Shown: positions 24,659 to 34,795 of the stretch, piece after piece
Position numbering within the stretch: the stretch's first letter is position 1
Layout: each line of letters begins with the position of its first letter
DNA from: Helicobacter heilmannii
GTDB lineage: Bacteria > Campylobacterota > Campylobacteria > Campylobacterales > Helicobacteraceae
Assembly: GCF_001283065.1 (NCBI RefSeq)
Contig: NZ_CDMK01000001.1
Location: forward strand, 96,994-135,803
Reading direction: 5' to 3'
Length of the DNA stretch: 38,810 bases
Position numbers and translations under genes: made by a program
The notes under the pieces: generated by a model
What the model was told of the DNA's origin: nothing
Databases searched by the model: none
Seen by the model: only the letters and a program-made list of their open reading frames with translations

Positions 24659-26079
24659 ACGCCTTTTTAACCCCGCCTAAGAACCCTCCACATGTGTTGG
24701 TGGTGGGCGACATTATCATAGACCACTACATTTGGGGGCAAAGCGAGCGGCTTTCGCCTGAGGCCCCCGTTCAGGTGGTGGATGTCAAAGAAGAGAGCCG
24801 CCGTCTTGGGGGGGCGGGCAATGTGGCGGATAATTTAATCGCCCTGGGCGCGCGTGTGGATTTATGCGGCGTGGTGGGAGCAGACGGGGGGCAGGCGTGG
24901 CTGTTGGAAACTTTGCAAAGTTTGGGCGTGGGCTTTAGCGGGATTTTAGTCGATGCTAAACGCCCCACGAGCCAAAAATCGCGGGTGATGATTTCTAAGC
25001 AACAAGTTTTAAGGGTGGATCGCGAGCGCAAAGACCCCATTGACAAGAATTTATGCGTCGCCCTGCTGGAAAAAGCAAGTGCCCTCTTAGAAAAAGCCGA
25101 TGTGCTGGTGTTGTCTGACTACCTTAAGGGTGTGCTCGATGCCAAACTATGCCAAGAATTGATCCAACGCGCCAAGGCACAGCATAAAATTATTTTATGC
25201 GACCCTAAGGGCAAAGACTACTCCAAATACACCTACGCCGATTTAATCACCCCCAATAAAAAAGAAGCCCAAATGGCAACGGGTGTAGAGATCAATGATG
25301 ACGCTAGCCTCTTGCAAGCCTTAAGTTTCTTTAAAGACAAGGTGCAGATTAAAACCCCTTTAATCACGCTCAGCGAGCAGGGCATGGCGTTTTTGGATAA
25401 AGAGCTGCATAAAATCCCCACTATTGCCAAAGAGGTCTATGATGTGAGCGGAGCAGGCGACACGGTGATTGCGGCTTTGGCGTTTTGTTTGGGGCTGGGC
25501 TATCCCATTGAGCAGGCGTGTGCCTTTGCCAATGCGGCCGCGGCGGTGGTGGTGGCGAAGGTGGGCAGCGCGCGGGCAAGCTACGCTGAAGTGCTCAACT
25601 TTTTACAAAAGCACTACCACAAGGGGCAAAAGGTGCTCGACAGAACCACGCTTTGCGCCCTACTACAAGCCATGCACCCTCCTAAAATTATTTTTACTAA
25701 TGGTTGCTTTGATTTATTGCACCGCGGGCATGTGGAGTATCTACAAAAGGCAAAAGCCTTAGGCGGGCTCTTGGTGGTGGGCTTAAATAGCGACTCTTCG
25801 GTGCGCCACTTAAAGGGCAAAAGCCGCCCCATTTGCAGCCAAGACGCTCGGGCGTTTGTGCTGGCAGGCCTAGAGTGTGTGGATTTTGTGGTGCTCTTTG
25901 AGGAGGACACGCCCCTAGAGCTCATCAAAGCTCTAAAGCCCCATGTGCTCGTCAAGGGGGCAGACTATGCGGGCAAAGAGATTGTGGGCAGTAGTTTGGT
26001 GCAAGAGGTGGTGTTGATCGACTTTGTTGAGGGTTACTCCACCACAAGCACCCTAGAGAAAATTCAAAACCGACATTGA
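24652..26079 (+). CDS. hldE: Bifunctional heptose 7-phosphate kinase / heptose 1-phosphate adenylyltransferase
   Basis: This 475-residue protein is a natural two-domain fusion. The N-terminal pfkB/ribokinase-like kinase (about 1-315) has GGAGNVADNL near 44 and VSGAGDTVIAAL near 265 (anion hole and catalytic Asp). The C-terminal nucleotidyltransferase (about 340-475) has FTNGCFDLLHRGHVEYL (the HxGH motif). The first activity makes heptose-1,7-bisphosphate, the second ADP-heptose. It starts at GTG 24652 or TTG 24655 inside the hldD stop. The intermediate heptose bisphosphate and ADP-heptose are recognised by host ALPK1 in H. pylori infection. Confidence 0.95.
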   Translation: MLNAFLTPPKNPPHVLVVGDIIIDHYIWGQSERLSPEAPVQVVDVKEESRRLGGAGNVADNLIALGARVDLCGVVGADGGQAWLLETLQSLGVGFSGILVDAKRPTSQKSRVMISKQQVLRVDRERKDPIDKNLCVALLEKASALLEKADVLVLSDYLKGVLDAKLCQELIQRAKAQHKIILCDPKGKDYSKYTYADLITPNKKEAQMATGVEINDDASLLQALSFFKDKVQIKTPLITLSEQGMAFLDKELHKIPTIAKEVYDVSGAGDTVIAALAFCLGLGYPIEQACAFANAAAAVVVAKVGSARASYAEVLNFLQKHYHKGQKVLDRTTLCALLQAMHPPKIIFTNGCFDLLHRGHVEYLQKAKALGGLLVVGLNSDSSVRHLKGKSRPICSQDARAFVLAGLECVDFVVLFEEDTPLELIKALKPHVLVKGADYAGKEIVGSSLVQEVVLIDFVEGYSTTSTLEKIQNRH

Positions 26080-26088
26080 GGAGAGCGC

Positions 26089-26661
26089 ATGTACGAGTTG
26101 ATCCAAACCGAGTTTTTAGAGCACAGCCAAGTTACACAGGACACTTTGGCGCATTTAGCCACAAGCTTAGCGCAAAGCGGGGATTTCTTGCTAGACACGC
26201 TTAAAAACGGGCATAAGATTTTGATTTGTGGCAATGGGGGCAGTGCCGCCGATGCCCAGCACTTTGCGGCAGAACTTACGGGGCGCTACAAACAAGAAAG
26301 GCAGGGGCTGCCTGCCATTGCGCTAAGCACGGACACCTCCGCCTTAACTGCCATCGCTAACGACTATGGCTATGAGCGGGTATTTGAGCGCCAAGTGGAG
26401 GCTTTGGGGCAAAAGGGGGATTGCTTGGTGGGCATTAGCACCAGTGGCCATTCACAAAATGTCTTGCTGGCCTTGCAACAGGCGCAAGAAATGGGCTTAA
26501 ACACGCTGGGGCTTAGCGGACGGGGGGGTGGGGCGATGCGCGCGCTATGCACGCATAATTTAATCGTGCCAAGCACCAATACCCCCCGTATCCAAGAGAT
26601 GCACATCCTCTTGATCCATTTGCTGTGCGATTATATCGAGCGAGGGTTTTGTAACAATTAA
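26089..26661 (+). CDS. gmhA: Sedoheptulose 7-phosphate isomerase
   Basis: The 190-residue SIS-domain protein has [20 protein letters not shown] followed by TGRY (residues 44-68), [12 protein letters not shown] near 121 and a C-terminal [18 protein letters not shown]. It isomerises sedoheptulose-7-phosphate to heptose-7-phosphate, the entry to ADP-heptose. GAGGAG upstream of ATG 26089 is a clear ribosome site. It completes the heptose set of this operon (HP0857 in H. pylori) and converges with the minus-strand genes that follow. Confidence 0.95.
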   Translation: MYELIQTEFLEHSQVTQDTLAHLATSLAQSGDFLLDTLKNGHKILICGNGGSAADAQHFAAELTGRYKQERQGLPAIALSTDTSALTAIANDYGYERVFERQVEALGQKGDCLVGISTSGHSQNVLLALQQAQEMGLNTLGLSGRGGGAMRALCTHNLIVPSTNTPRIQEMHILLIHLLCDYIERGFCNN

Positions 26662-26662
26662 A

Positions 26663-26884
26663 TCAAATGCGCTCTTTGTGACTCTCTTTAATGAGGGCGG
26701 ACATGGACTTAGCCATGAGGGCAAAAAAGACAAAGAGCCCAAAGATAAAGAGCGCAAAAAACACCGCCACCACCAAGCCTAAATCGTTCAAGAGAAAGAA
26801 ACACAACCCCCCACAGACAAGGGCAATGCCGACAAACAGCCCTGCAAAGAAGTCTAAGAGCGATGCAATGGTATCCTTTTTCAT
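26663..26884 (-). CDS. Small two-helix membrane protein downstream of atpB
   Basis: The 73-residue predicted protein consists of two hydrophobic segments (about 12-33 and 36-57) and a charged end (KESHKERI). It starts 6 bases after the atpB stop on the same strand, so it is likely co-transcribed. I do not recognise it. Its position after the ATP synthase a subunit makes an assembly or membrane role conceivable, but nothing in the sequence proves this. The hydrophobic pattern and clean start after atpB argue that it is real. Confidence 0.6.
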   Translation of the reverse strand: MKKDTIASLLDFFAGLFVGIALVCGGLCFFLLNDLGLVVAVFFALFIFGLFVFFALMAKSMSALIKESHKERI

Positions 26885-26889
26885 AGGGG

Positions 26890-27570
26890 CTAGTGGCTCT
26901 CATCCACTAAAACCGCCCCCGCCAAATAAACATAGGTTAAAATCATAAACACAAAGGCTTGTAAAATCCCCATGAAAAAGAGCACCATGAAAGGCGCAAC
27001 GGGGATCGCCCAAGGCACGAGCAAGAGCATGATGAGCAAGAACATGTCATCGCCCTTGATGTTGCCAAAGAGACGGAAAGAGAGCGAGATGATGCGGGAG
27101 AAGTGGGAAATGATCTCCACGGGGAACATGATGGGCATGAGCCACTTCACGGGCCCTAAGAAGTGCTTGAAGTAGGCGACAACTCCTTGGTTGCGGATGC
27201 CCTCAAAGTGGTAGTAAACGAAGACAATCAAGGCTAAAACCAGCGTAAAGCTCCAATTAGCCGTGGGAGCTTCAAAGCCGGGGATGATGCCTATCATATT
27301 GCAATAAAAGACAAAAAGCGCAATGGTGCCGGTGAGGGGGAAATATTTACGGGCGAGCTCCTCACCGATGACATCCCTAGCCACATGTAAAATCCCCTCC
27401 ACAACGGCCTCATAGACATTTTGTAGCCCCATAGGCACGATTTGCAACTTTTTCACCGCCATTTTGCTGATGACAAGCGTGAATAAGGCGCAAAAGACGG
27501 TGTAAAACCCGATGATGAAATCATGGTTGTGGCTGATTAAACCCGCAAAAGTAAAAACCCGATGCTCCAT
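26890..27570 (-). CDS. atpB: ATP synthase F0 subunit a
   Basis: The 226-residue protein has the a-subunit membrane segments and the essential Arg in [18 protein letters not shown] (helix lining the c-ring), with [20 protein letters not shown] at the C-terminus. It forms the proton path of F1F0-ATP synthase. Sequence and length match H. pylori HP0828, a gene that is separate from the other F0F1 genes. GGAGAGG lies before ATG 27570 and a TATAAT box at 27596-27591. Confidence 0.96.
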   Translation of the reverse strand: MEHRVFTFAGLISHNHDFIIGFYTVFCALFTLVISKMAVKKLQIVPMGLQNVYEAVVEGILHVARDVIGEELARKYFPLTGTIALFVFYCNMIGIIPGFEAPTANWSFTLVLALIVFVYYHFEGIRNQGVVAYFKHFLGPVKWLMPIMFPVEIISHFSRIISLSFRLFGNIKGDDMFLLIMLLLVPWAIPVAPFMVLFFMGILQAFVFMILTYVYLAGAVLVDESH

Positions 27571-27590
27571 ATCCTCTCCAAAAAAACCCC

Positions 27591-27596
27591 ATTATA
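27591..27596 (-). promoter_or_regulatory. Putative atpB -10 box
   Basis: TATAAT on the minus strand, 21 bases before the atpB ATG. It fits the Helicobacter sigma-80 consensus; the -35 region is not conserved, as usual in this genus. Confidence 0.55.
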
Positions 27597-27603
27597 CTAC
27601 AAC

Positions 27604-27645
27604 TCCCCTAAAATGGCAAAATATTAGGGGCAAAAAGGGGGAGTT
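27604..27645. other. Overlapping inverted repeats upstream of atpB
   Basis: CCCCTAA (27604-27610) pairs with TTAGGGG (27624-27630), and AACTCCCC (27601-27608) can pair instead with GGGGAGTT (27638-27645). The two hairpins are mutually exclusive. They lie just upstream of the atpB promoter and could be a terminator for minus-strand transcription from the outer-membrane-protein gene. Confidence 0.35.
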
Positions 27646-27781
27646 CGTGGGGTTAACCATGTTGCCAAACTTTAAAAATGTGTGGGGGAGTTACGCGCAT
27701 ACAGTTGCTCCACCCCTTGCGCCCAAACAACTCCAAGCCCCAGCCAACAAGGGGCCTAAAACTTTTTAAAGCCCCTTTTGC

Positions 27782-30700
27782 CTAGAAATTATACACATAA
27801 TTCACATATACCGCCACATTGCGTTTATAGGTGGTTTCTAGGTGCGCGCCATCTAAAGAACCCCTAAAGTAATAATTCACAGCAAGAGGGATTCTAAGAC
27901 CGATCTCAAATCCATGGTGTTTGGTTACATTGGTTCTAAAGCCAAGGTTTAAGGGGATTTGGAAGTAAGAAGTGTGCATTTGGGCTTTACCCCCTGCAGC
28001 ATTGATATAGCCCATTTCTGTGTGTAGGGTGTTGTAGTGCGGATCCACCCAACTGCTGCCCGCCAACATAAAGCCTAGAAACACCCCTGTGGTGTATTTG
28101 CTGTCTTTGCTCTCATAGAAGTTATACAAAGCATCCACTCCAGCTCCATAGACAAAGTCATTTAAGCTGGAGATGTTGCGGTTGTAAAACACTCCTCTTT
28201 GGTAACTAAAGCTGCCATAGTAGCGCAGCCCCCATCTTCTCTTTTTGCCAAAGAATTGTTTATAACCCACCTGCACATCGATCCCGTACATGTTGGCATT
28301 GGAGTTAGTGGTTTGGTTGGGCAGTCCTATGTTGCCTGCTCTATTTAAGAACACTTCAGGGCTCTCTTTAGCGTAAGCGGCCATTTTGTTTTTAGCGGCA
28401 TTGAGATAAATTAAAAGATTGTTTAAGCCTTGGATGGCTTGCTTTGTGTTTTGGGCTTGGGTAGAGTCTTGCAGTTGTGCGGGCTCTAGTTGTGTGAAAG
28501 AGGCGGGCAAAGCAATCAAGCTGGCAAAAGAGCTCAGGTTTTGCGGATTGATGGCATTTGCCAAATTGTCCAGCAACTCTACACGCATTTGGCTGGCTTG
28601 GTTAATCAAGCTGTCGAGATTTAATTGCATGAGCTCTAAATCGATGTCTTGTGCTTGCATGTTTTGGATGAAGTTGGCCACTTCTGTTTTAAAGCCTTGA
28701 GGAATCTCGGGGTTATCCACTAAATTGTTCTCAGGGTCGCTGGCATAATTTTCTAAGCCCGCCACAATATTTTGCACGGCTTGGGCGGCGCTCACATTGT
28801 CTAAGCTGCTGATGATCGCACTTGTGGTGCTCTTAATGGTTTGTTCCACTTGGTTAAAGTAGTGGTTCATCGCACTTTGGAGTTGTTGGATGTTTTGCAA
28901 CTCATTATCCACAATGGAGTTAATGAGATTTTGCAAAGAGTTGCTGGCACTTTGTGTCCCCTGATGGTTGTTTGGGTTTTGTCCTTGTTGTCCTTGTGAG
29001 TTGCCTTGTGGGTTATTGTTTGTACCTTGTCCTTGTTGTCCTCCACTGCTCCCTGTGCCTGAGTTGATTTGTCCGCCTTGATTATTGTTGTTATTGTTGT
29101 TGCTTGTGGGGTTTGTAGCTCCCGGTGTGGGGGAGGCGGTTTTGCTAGCAGTGGGGATTGTGTCGGGGGCGTTGGTTTTAAGAGCTGTGGCGGCTTTTTT
29201 AGCTAAACCTTCTAGGTAGTTGTAGCGGTTAAGCAGACTTGAAAACTCAGAGAGATACTGCACCATGTTTTGTGAAATATTATAAGCGTTTGCTTGTGTT
29301 CCAGAATTGCCTCCATTGTAGTGGAATAGCCCCTCTAAAACACTTTGCCCGGTTAAGGATTTAAAAAGGGGGAAAGTTTGCGCATAGGCGAGCACATCTG
29401 CGTCAATTTTAGCGGTGTTTTCTGATCCAGTGAGGATCGTAAGCAGTTCATTGTTGTGGGTGTAGGTGTTTAAGCCTTCAATGAGTTTAATCGCCCCACT
29501 GGCTGTTTGATCGCCAGTGTTGAGATTTTGCATGAGGGTGTGTAGGTCGCTAGCGGCTTGCTGTGTGGGGGTGAGTTGGGGTTGTTGTGTTTGTTTAAGG
29601 TCTTTAGCGTCCTTGGCTAACACCATATTTTGCTCTGTTTGGGGTTGGTAAGCATCGATCAAGGCTTGGAGGTAACTTTGGGCGTTTTGGCTTTTGATCC
29701 CATCGGCATCTAGGGAGGAGGTGTTGCTGATGAGATCACCCCCATTAAAGCTTGCATTGCTTTTGTCTAAAGCCTGCACCGCACTATCAAAGTTGCTAAG
29801 CTCTGTTTCCATGGTTGTCAGGTTTTTGGTGCTGAGGGCAGCAAAGTTGTTGAGGATATTTGCCATTTCTCCGCCCCCTTGTTGGATTTGATCGGGACCG
29901 TTGTTATTGGTGATGTCTAGGATCGCCGGACTAAAATCCAATGCCAAGGTATTGACAGCCGCAGCGGCAAAGCCCAAGTATTGCACAGGACTGACTTGTG
30001 GTTTTAGCATGCTTATAATGGAGCCGGGACCATTGAAGCCATAGAGGGGTTGTTGTGTGTCTAGCGTACCACCACTATTTTGAGGAAAAATTTGTAAGGC
30101 ATGCATGGCAGTGGCCGCTTGGATGATTTTGGTCGCCTCAGCACTCAAGGTGCTTGTATTAAATTGCCCTTGGTTGTAGTTGCTCGGGCTTAAATCTTGT
30201 TGGATGGCTGTTTGTGTTTGGGCAATGAGTCCATTCTTAGGAGCTATAAGAGCTTGGTTGAACTCGTAAAGGGCAAGTTTATCGGTTGCGTCCAAAGACT
30301 TTTGGGGGGTAGAGCCCACCCCGATGGTGTCTAGGTAGCCGCCCAGCAATTTCTCCGCATATTGGATGGCACGCAAGTTATTTAAGACGAGGGCTTGTTG
30401 GTTCGTGTAGGCATTGATTTTGGCTTCTTGCTGACCACTTGGCTGTGTTTGGTTTGAAAACCACAGGTCAGTGCCCATTTCTGAAATGGCGGTGCTTAGG
30501 ATATCTTGCAAACTGACTTTTTTAGAGAGCAGCGCAGAAAGGGCGTTGGCATTGGATGTGTAATTGAGGATTTGGCTAGTAAAAGTCGCCAGAGGAGTTG
30601 TGTTCGAAGCCAAATTGAAGCCCACATCTTTCATGAACTGATTGCTTAAAGTCGTGGTGATCCAAGAGGAGAATTTGCCATCGGGGTAACGGGTAGTAGA

Positions 30701-32372
30701 ACTAGAAGTAGGACTGGCGTCTGTGGGCAAACCCGTGTTGGAGCTAGAAAAATTAGAGTTGGATTCGTTGATATCGGCGTCCAAGCTTGTGATGGTTTTT
30801 AGCAAAGTGGTTTGGCCACTTGGTTGGAGAGCCTCATAAAGTTCTTGAAGCTGGGTTTGGGTGAGGGTATTGTTTAATTCTTTGGGTAGGTCCATCAATT
30901 GCCCCATAAACCCACTCCCATTATCACTGTAGCCCAAATCTAAAAGCGCATTGAAGGCAGCTCCCGGACTTGTGGCGTGTAGGTCTTGTTGCAGGGTTGC
31001 TAGATCGCCTTTAATGCTTTCATAAGCGTTATAAACTTGGGTGTAATGATTGGGGTTGATGAGTCCTTCTAGCTTGGCGGTGTCGCTTACACCGCTCATT
31101 TGACTCAGTGCTTTTAAAACCGCATTGAGGGAGGCCACATTAGAGGGGACGCTTCCATTGACTTGTTGGCTTGCGGTGCTTGTGTTGAGGATGTTGTTGG
31201 CGATGGTGTTGAGATTTGTCGTTAAAGCACCCACCATATATTCATTTGGGTTGGCAGAGAGTGCTGTCTTCACACCGGCTATGTTGGCTAGACTATAATG
31301 ATCGCCGGTTTTAATCACTAATTTGCCGTTAAAGTCTTGGTTGACATTGCTTAAAACTTGTAGAAATGTTAAATCCCTACTATTGAGGCTATAACCCCCA
31401 CCTTGTTTATCGCTGATCAGATTGCTGCCCAAAAATTGATCGATTCCATAAAGGCTAGCCCCAAGCCCTGTGGCTTGCGCTCCCTTAGTGTTGGCTTCTT
31501 GATAAGCATTGAGCAAGGTTTGGGCTGTGTTTTGGATAGACCCCCCCACCCCTAAAGCTTTTTGCAACCCTTGGATGTAATTTGTGTAAGAAGTCGCAAA
31601 ACTGGAGAAGGGGAGGTCAGAAGCAGAGTTGCCCCCAATAGAGCTGGAGCTTATGGCGACAAGGGCTTGGTAGGTGTTGTTTAAAAGGCTGTTGGCTTGC
31701 GCCACTTGGCTGCTTTGCTTGAGATCGCCACTTGTCAAGTTAGCACTGGGTTGGTCGTTGGCGGATGTGGGGGCTTTGAAATAAGGGGTGGTGGTTTTAA
31801 AGGTGGGGGGCTGATTGCCAAAAACTAACCCCGCACTAAGCGTAACGGGTTTCCCCCCCCCCCCCATCAAAGTCCAAGCGGGCTTGGTAGCCTTGGATGA
31901 TGTCCTCAATGGTGGATGCTTGCCCTCGCGCAAACCTCGATGTGAGTTGTGATAAAGTAGAAGGGTCGTAAAGATTGGAGGTAGAAAAATCGATGGCCCC
32001 ACCACCCCCACCAAATAATCCTCCAAAGCCATCGGATTCTAGACTAAAAAGATTGTACCCGATGAGATTTTGGTATGAAGATAAATTGGGATCAAGGGGG
32101 GTGTTGCTTTTGCCTATAGGGCCATTGCTAAAAGTGAGGGGGGTCGTTGCGCTAATGCTTTGGTAAATAGGGGCTGGCATGTTATAGCCTTGGTCTTGGT
32201 TTTGGTAGCCATACCCACTAGAGTTGATCGTGTAGTTGCTGCCCAGCAACCCTGAAAGCGAATTAACGATCATCGCTGCTTGGGAGTTGTTGGTGTTGTC
32301 GGCAAGGGCAAAACTAGAGAGGCTAAGGCTAGCCACAAGAGCCAAACTAAAAGGGCGTTTGCTAGTTTTCAT
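27782..32372 (-). pseudogene. Very large phase-variable outer-membrane protein, switched off
   Basis: ATG 32372 with AAAGGA starts a signal peptide (MKTSKRPFSLALVASLSLSS, cleavage after FALA). The frame runs to a 13-G tract at 31865-31853 and then stops at 31836. The remaining 1350 or so codons are open in the next frame down to 27782. With 12 or 15 Gs the whole becomes one protein of about 1529 residues reading DFDGGGGKPVTLSAG across the tract. The long middle is rich in Asn, Gln, Ser and Thr with a Gln/Asn/Gly-rich section (about 28960-29100). The last roughly 200 residues form a Helicobacter-type barrel ending VAVYVNYVYNF, with the terminal Phe recognised by the BAM machine. This is a contingency gene in the OFF state, not a dead one. 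Family subgroup unknown. Confidence 0.85.
31853..31865. repeat. 13-bp poly-C (poly-G on the coding strand) phase switch
   Basis: Thirteen Cs on the plus strand lie about 507 bases inside the outer-membrane-protein gene, exactly where its two frames meet. Loss of one base restores the frame. Confidence 0.95.
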
Positions 32373-32396
32373 AAAAATCCTTTGGGTTCAATGGTG

Positions 32397-32606
32397 TTAT
32401 TGCTGTTTAGGCAAGAAATTTTTGACATTGACGGCTTTAGTGGGCGCACCGGTGAGAAATGGGTTTTTTGTCATTTGCCCATTGGTGTGGCTTTTAGTGG
32501 CTTGGGTCATGTTAGAGTATTGAAACCCCACTTCGCCATAAACGCCATTATTTTCTGCCATTAAGGGCAAAGCCACTAGACCAAGTACAGAAAGAAACTT
32601 CAACAT
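32397..32606 (-). CDS. 69-residue secreted outer-membrane-protein-like fragment
   Basis: ATG 32606 opens a signal peptide (MLKFLSVLGLVALPLMA) followed by ENNGVYGEVGFQYSNMTQAT, which looks like the first strand of a Helicobacter outer-membrane barrel. The frame ends after 69 residues, 24 bases before the next gene. It may be a truncated outer-membrane-protein gene whose remainder was lost, or a small secreted protein. No strong ribosome site is seen. Confidence 0.5.
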   Translation of the reverse strand: MLKFLSVLGLVALPLMAENNGVYGEVGFQYSNMTQATKSHTNGQMTKNPFLTGAPTKAVNVKNFLPKQQ

Positions 32607-32677
32607 TGTCTGCCTTTGCTAAGAAGTGAAATTTAAAATAAAGATTTTAGCAAAAAAATATAACTTTGCACCTAGAA

Positions 32678-32695
32678 AATGAGAATAATATTTTA
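32678..32695 (-). promoter_or_regulatory. Possible Fur-like box
   Basis: AATGAGAATAATATTTTA resembles half of the AT-rich TAATAAT-N-ATTATTA iron box and lies about 75-90 bases before the secreted fragment at 32606. Weak match in AT-rich DNA. Confidence 0.25.
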
Positions 32696-32736
32696 GATGA
32701 TTAAGGTAATAAATGAGCCCAAATACCGTTCTTACA

Positions 32737-32778
32737 AACCTATAAAACCGCATAAAATCCTATAAAATCCTATCAATA
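32737..32778. repeat. AT-rich repeat right of tnpB, inverted partner of 34097-34126
   Basis: ATAAAATCCTATAAAATCCT (from 32752) and, on the opposite strand near 34124-34100, ATAAAATTCTATAAAACTAT form an imperfect inverted pair flanking tnpB. IS605 elements normally lack inverted ends, so this may be chance in AT-rich DNA or a true boundary. Confidence 0.35.
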
Positions 32779-34043
32779 GAAAAAAATTTTAGCGGTTTTT
32801 GTTGTATTCCTGTTTCCACCATGCTGGTTACTAAGCCATTCTTTGCAAAACAACCTAATAGAGCTGTCATGTCCGCAGGCGTAAATTCAGTGGGAACTCC
32901 ACTTACTAAATGCTTCACTAGATTGACACTAGCGTTAAAATCTCTATCCACCACAACACCGCAAACACCGCACTTATAAACTCTATCATTTAGGCTTAAG
33001 TCTTTTTTGACACTGCCACAGCTGGAACAAGTCTTAGAGCTCGGGTAAAAAGTGTCCGCCCGTAAAATTTCCCGCCCATAATACTTTGCCTTGTAGTCTA
33101 AAAGCGTGTTAAAGGCAGATATGCTGACATCACTTAGGGCTTTAGCTAGTTTAGAGTTTTTAAGCATATTTTTGACTTTTAAACTCTCTAAACAAAGGGT
33201 TTTAGCGTGCCGCACTAGGGCGGTGCTTAAGTTTGTGTAAAAAGTTATTACGGGTGTTGGCTATACGGGTATGCAATCGATTCAGCCGCAAGCTGGCTTT
33301 AAGAAAATTAGCGGACTTCTTAATCCCGTCATTCTTGGTTTTCGAATGCCGTTTTTTGCTAAGTTGTCTGCTAAGTCTTTTAAGCCGTCTTGCGAGCCTA
33401 TTTAAGGGCTTGGGGGCGAAAATCTGTAAGCCATTAGATAGACTAGCAAAAGCCTTTATTCCTGTGTCAATACCTAGAGTGTGGTTGTTTGCTATGGGCT
33501 TATGGGTGCGGTGAAACTCCTCTTGTGTGGTGTCTGTTTGGATTGAAACATAGAATTTATTGCCTCTTTGCGTGATGGTCGCCCCATTGATTTTGCCTTG
33601 CAATCTTAGCCTTTCAGTCATTTTGATTTTGGGCAGGTTGGGGATTTTAAGATAGTCTTTTGTGCTGCCTTGAATGATTTTTATTTGGTTGCCCCCAATG
33701 TAAAAGCTCCCCTGATATTCTCTTTTGCGTTTAAAACGGGGGTAACTGACTTTACCCAATTTTAAATCTTTAAAGAACTTTTGAAACGCTAGGTTTAAGT
33801 GGTTAAATGGCTGTGCTGTAGCGTATTTGGACACTTCATAGACAAAGGGAAACTTCTCTTTTTTGCAAGCGTTAAATTCTTTCTTTAGGGCAAAGTGGTT
33901 AGATTTTATGCCCTTTTCGTAGTTTCCTTCCACTTGGCTAGTCCCCAATTATAGGCAAGTCTAGCACACCCAAACGCCTTTTTAAAGTGGGTCTTTGCTT
34001 TGTTGTTGGGTTGTAATTCAATCTTGTGGCTTAGGGCAAACAT
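32760..34043 (-). pseudogene. tnpB: TnpB (IS200/IS605-type RNA-guided nuclease), split by two frameshifts
   Basis: Three adjacent frames give one TnpB of about 425 residues. The N-terminus (ALSHKIELQPNNKAKTHF, then AYNWGLAKW) runs from ATG 34043. The middle (33948-33202) contains GIDTGIKAFASLSNG with the first RuvC Asp. The end (33215-32760) has CLESLKVKNMLKNSKLAKAL (catalytic Glu), SSKTCSSCG and YKCGVCG (zinc ribbon) and DRDFNASVNL (last Asp). One A appears lost in a run near 33930, and one base appears added near 33228, so the shifts nearly compensate. All catalytic residues survive. No tnpA is present and no right-end hairpin like that at 6973 is seen. It lies between outer-membrane-protein and transporter genes. 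Confidence 0.85.
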
Positions 34044-34150
34044 TGCGGTTATTTTAGCAAATTTTGGGGTGTTTTTGGCGGTGATAATTATATAAAAAAT
34101 TTGCATAGTTTTATAGAATTTTATAGATTTCATCTTGCTGTTTCTAGCCC

Positions 34151-34795
34151 CTAACCCTGAAAAAGCCTCCCCTCCTTAAGCCGCAGCACCCGCGCACAAT
34201 AGCCCATGGCTAAAGCAACATCGTGGGTGATGAAAAGAATGGTGGTTTGCTTTTCTTTTTGGTAGGCACTGACCACTTGCATGATTTCGTGTTTGAGTTT
34301 TTTATCTAAGGCACTTGTAGTTTCATCTAATAATAAAATCTCAGGGCAAACAAGCATCGCCCGCGCAATGCCAAGCCTTTGCCTTTCCCCCCCGCTAAGC
34401 TCCCTTGGATAACGCCCTAAAAGTTTGGGGCTAAGTTTTGCTAGCTCTAAAGCCTCGTTTAGCAGGGCGTGTGTTTTAAAGCGCCGACACACGCTGCCTA
34501 ACAAGTCGCGCACCTTTTTAGCGGGGTTTAGGGCATTTAATTGGTCTTGAAACACATATTGCAACACCTGCCTAAAGGGCTTCTCCTCCATTTGCAAAAT
34601 GTCTTGTTGCTCGTATAAAACCTGCCCCCCACTAAAGGGCTCTAAGCGGGCAATGCACTTAGCCAGTGTGCTTTTGCCACAGCCACTAGACCCCATCAGT
34701 GCCACCAACTCCCCCCTCTCTAGACTAAAGCTCACCCCCTCTAGCACCTTTTGCGCCCCATAAAACTTAAAGAGCTCCAGCACCTCTAAGAGCAT
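34151..34795 (-). CDS. ABC transporter ATPase 2 (NikV/DppF-like)
   Basis: The 214-residue ATPase has Walker A GSSGCGKST near residue 37, signature ELSGGERQRLGIARAM near 128, Walker B ILLLDETTSALD and the switch His in FITHD. It is shorter than typical DppF/OppF (over 300) because it lacks the C-terminal oligopeptide-transporter extension. ATG 34795 overlaps the end of the preceding ATPase gene. It powers import by the permeases encoded upstream. Last gene of the five-gene operon. Confidence 0.9.
   Translation of the reverse strand: MLLEVLELFKFYGAQKVLEGVSFSLERGELVALMGSSGCGKSTLAKCIARLEPFSGGQVLYEQQDILQMEEKPFRQVLQYVFQDQLNALNPAKKVRDLLGSVCRRFKTHALLNEALELAKLSPKLLGRYPRELSGGERQRLGIARAMLVCPEILLLDETTSALDKKLKHEIMQVVSAYQKEKQTTILFITHDVALAMGYCARVLRLKEGRLFQG

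Noticed and set aside
28960-29110. Gln/Asn/Gly-rich stretch as a separate repeat element
   Set aside because: It is low-complexity coding sequence within the outer-membrane protein and keeps the frame.
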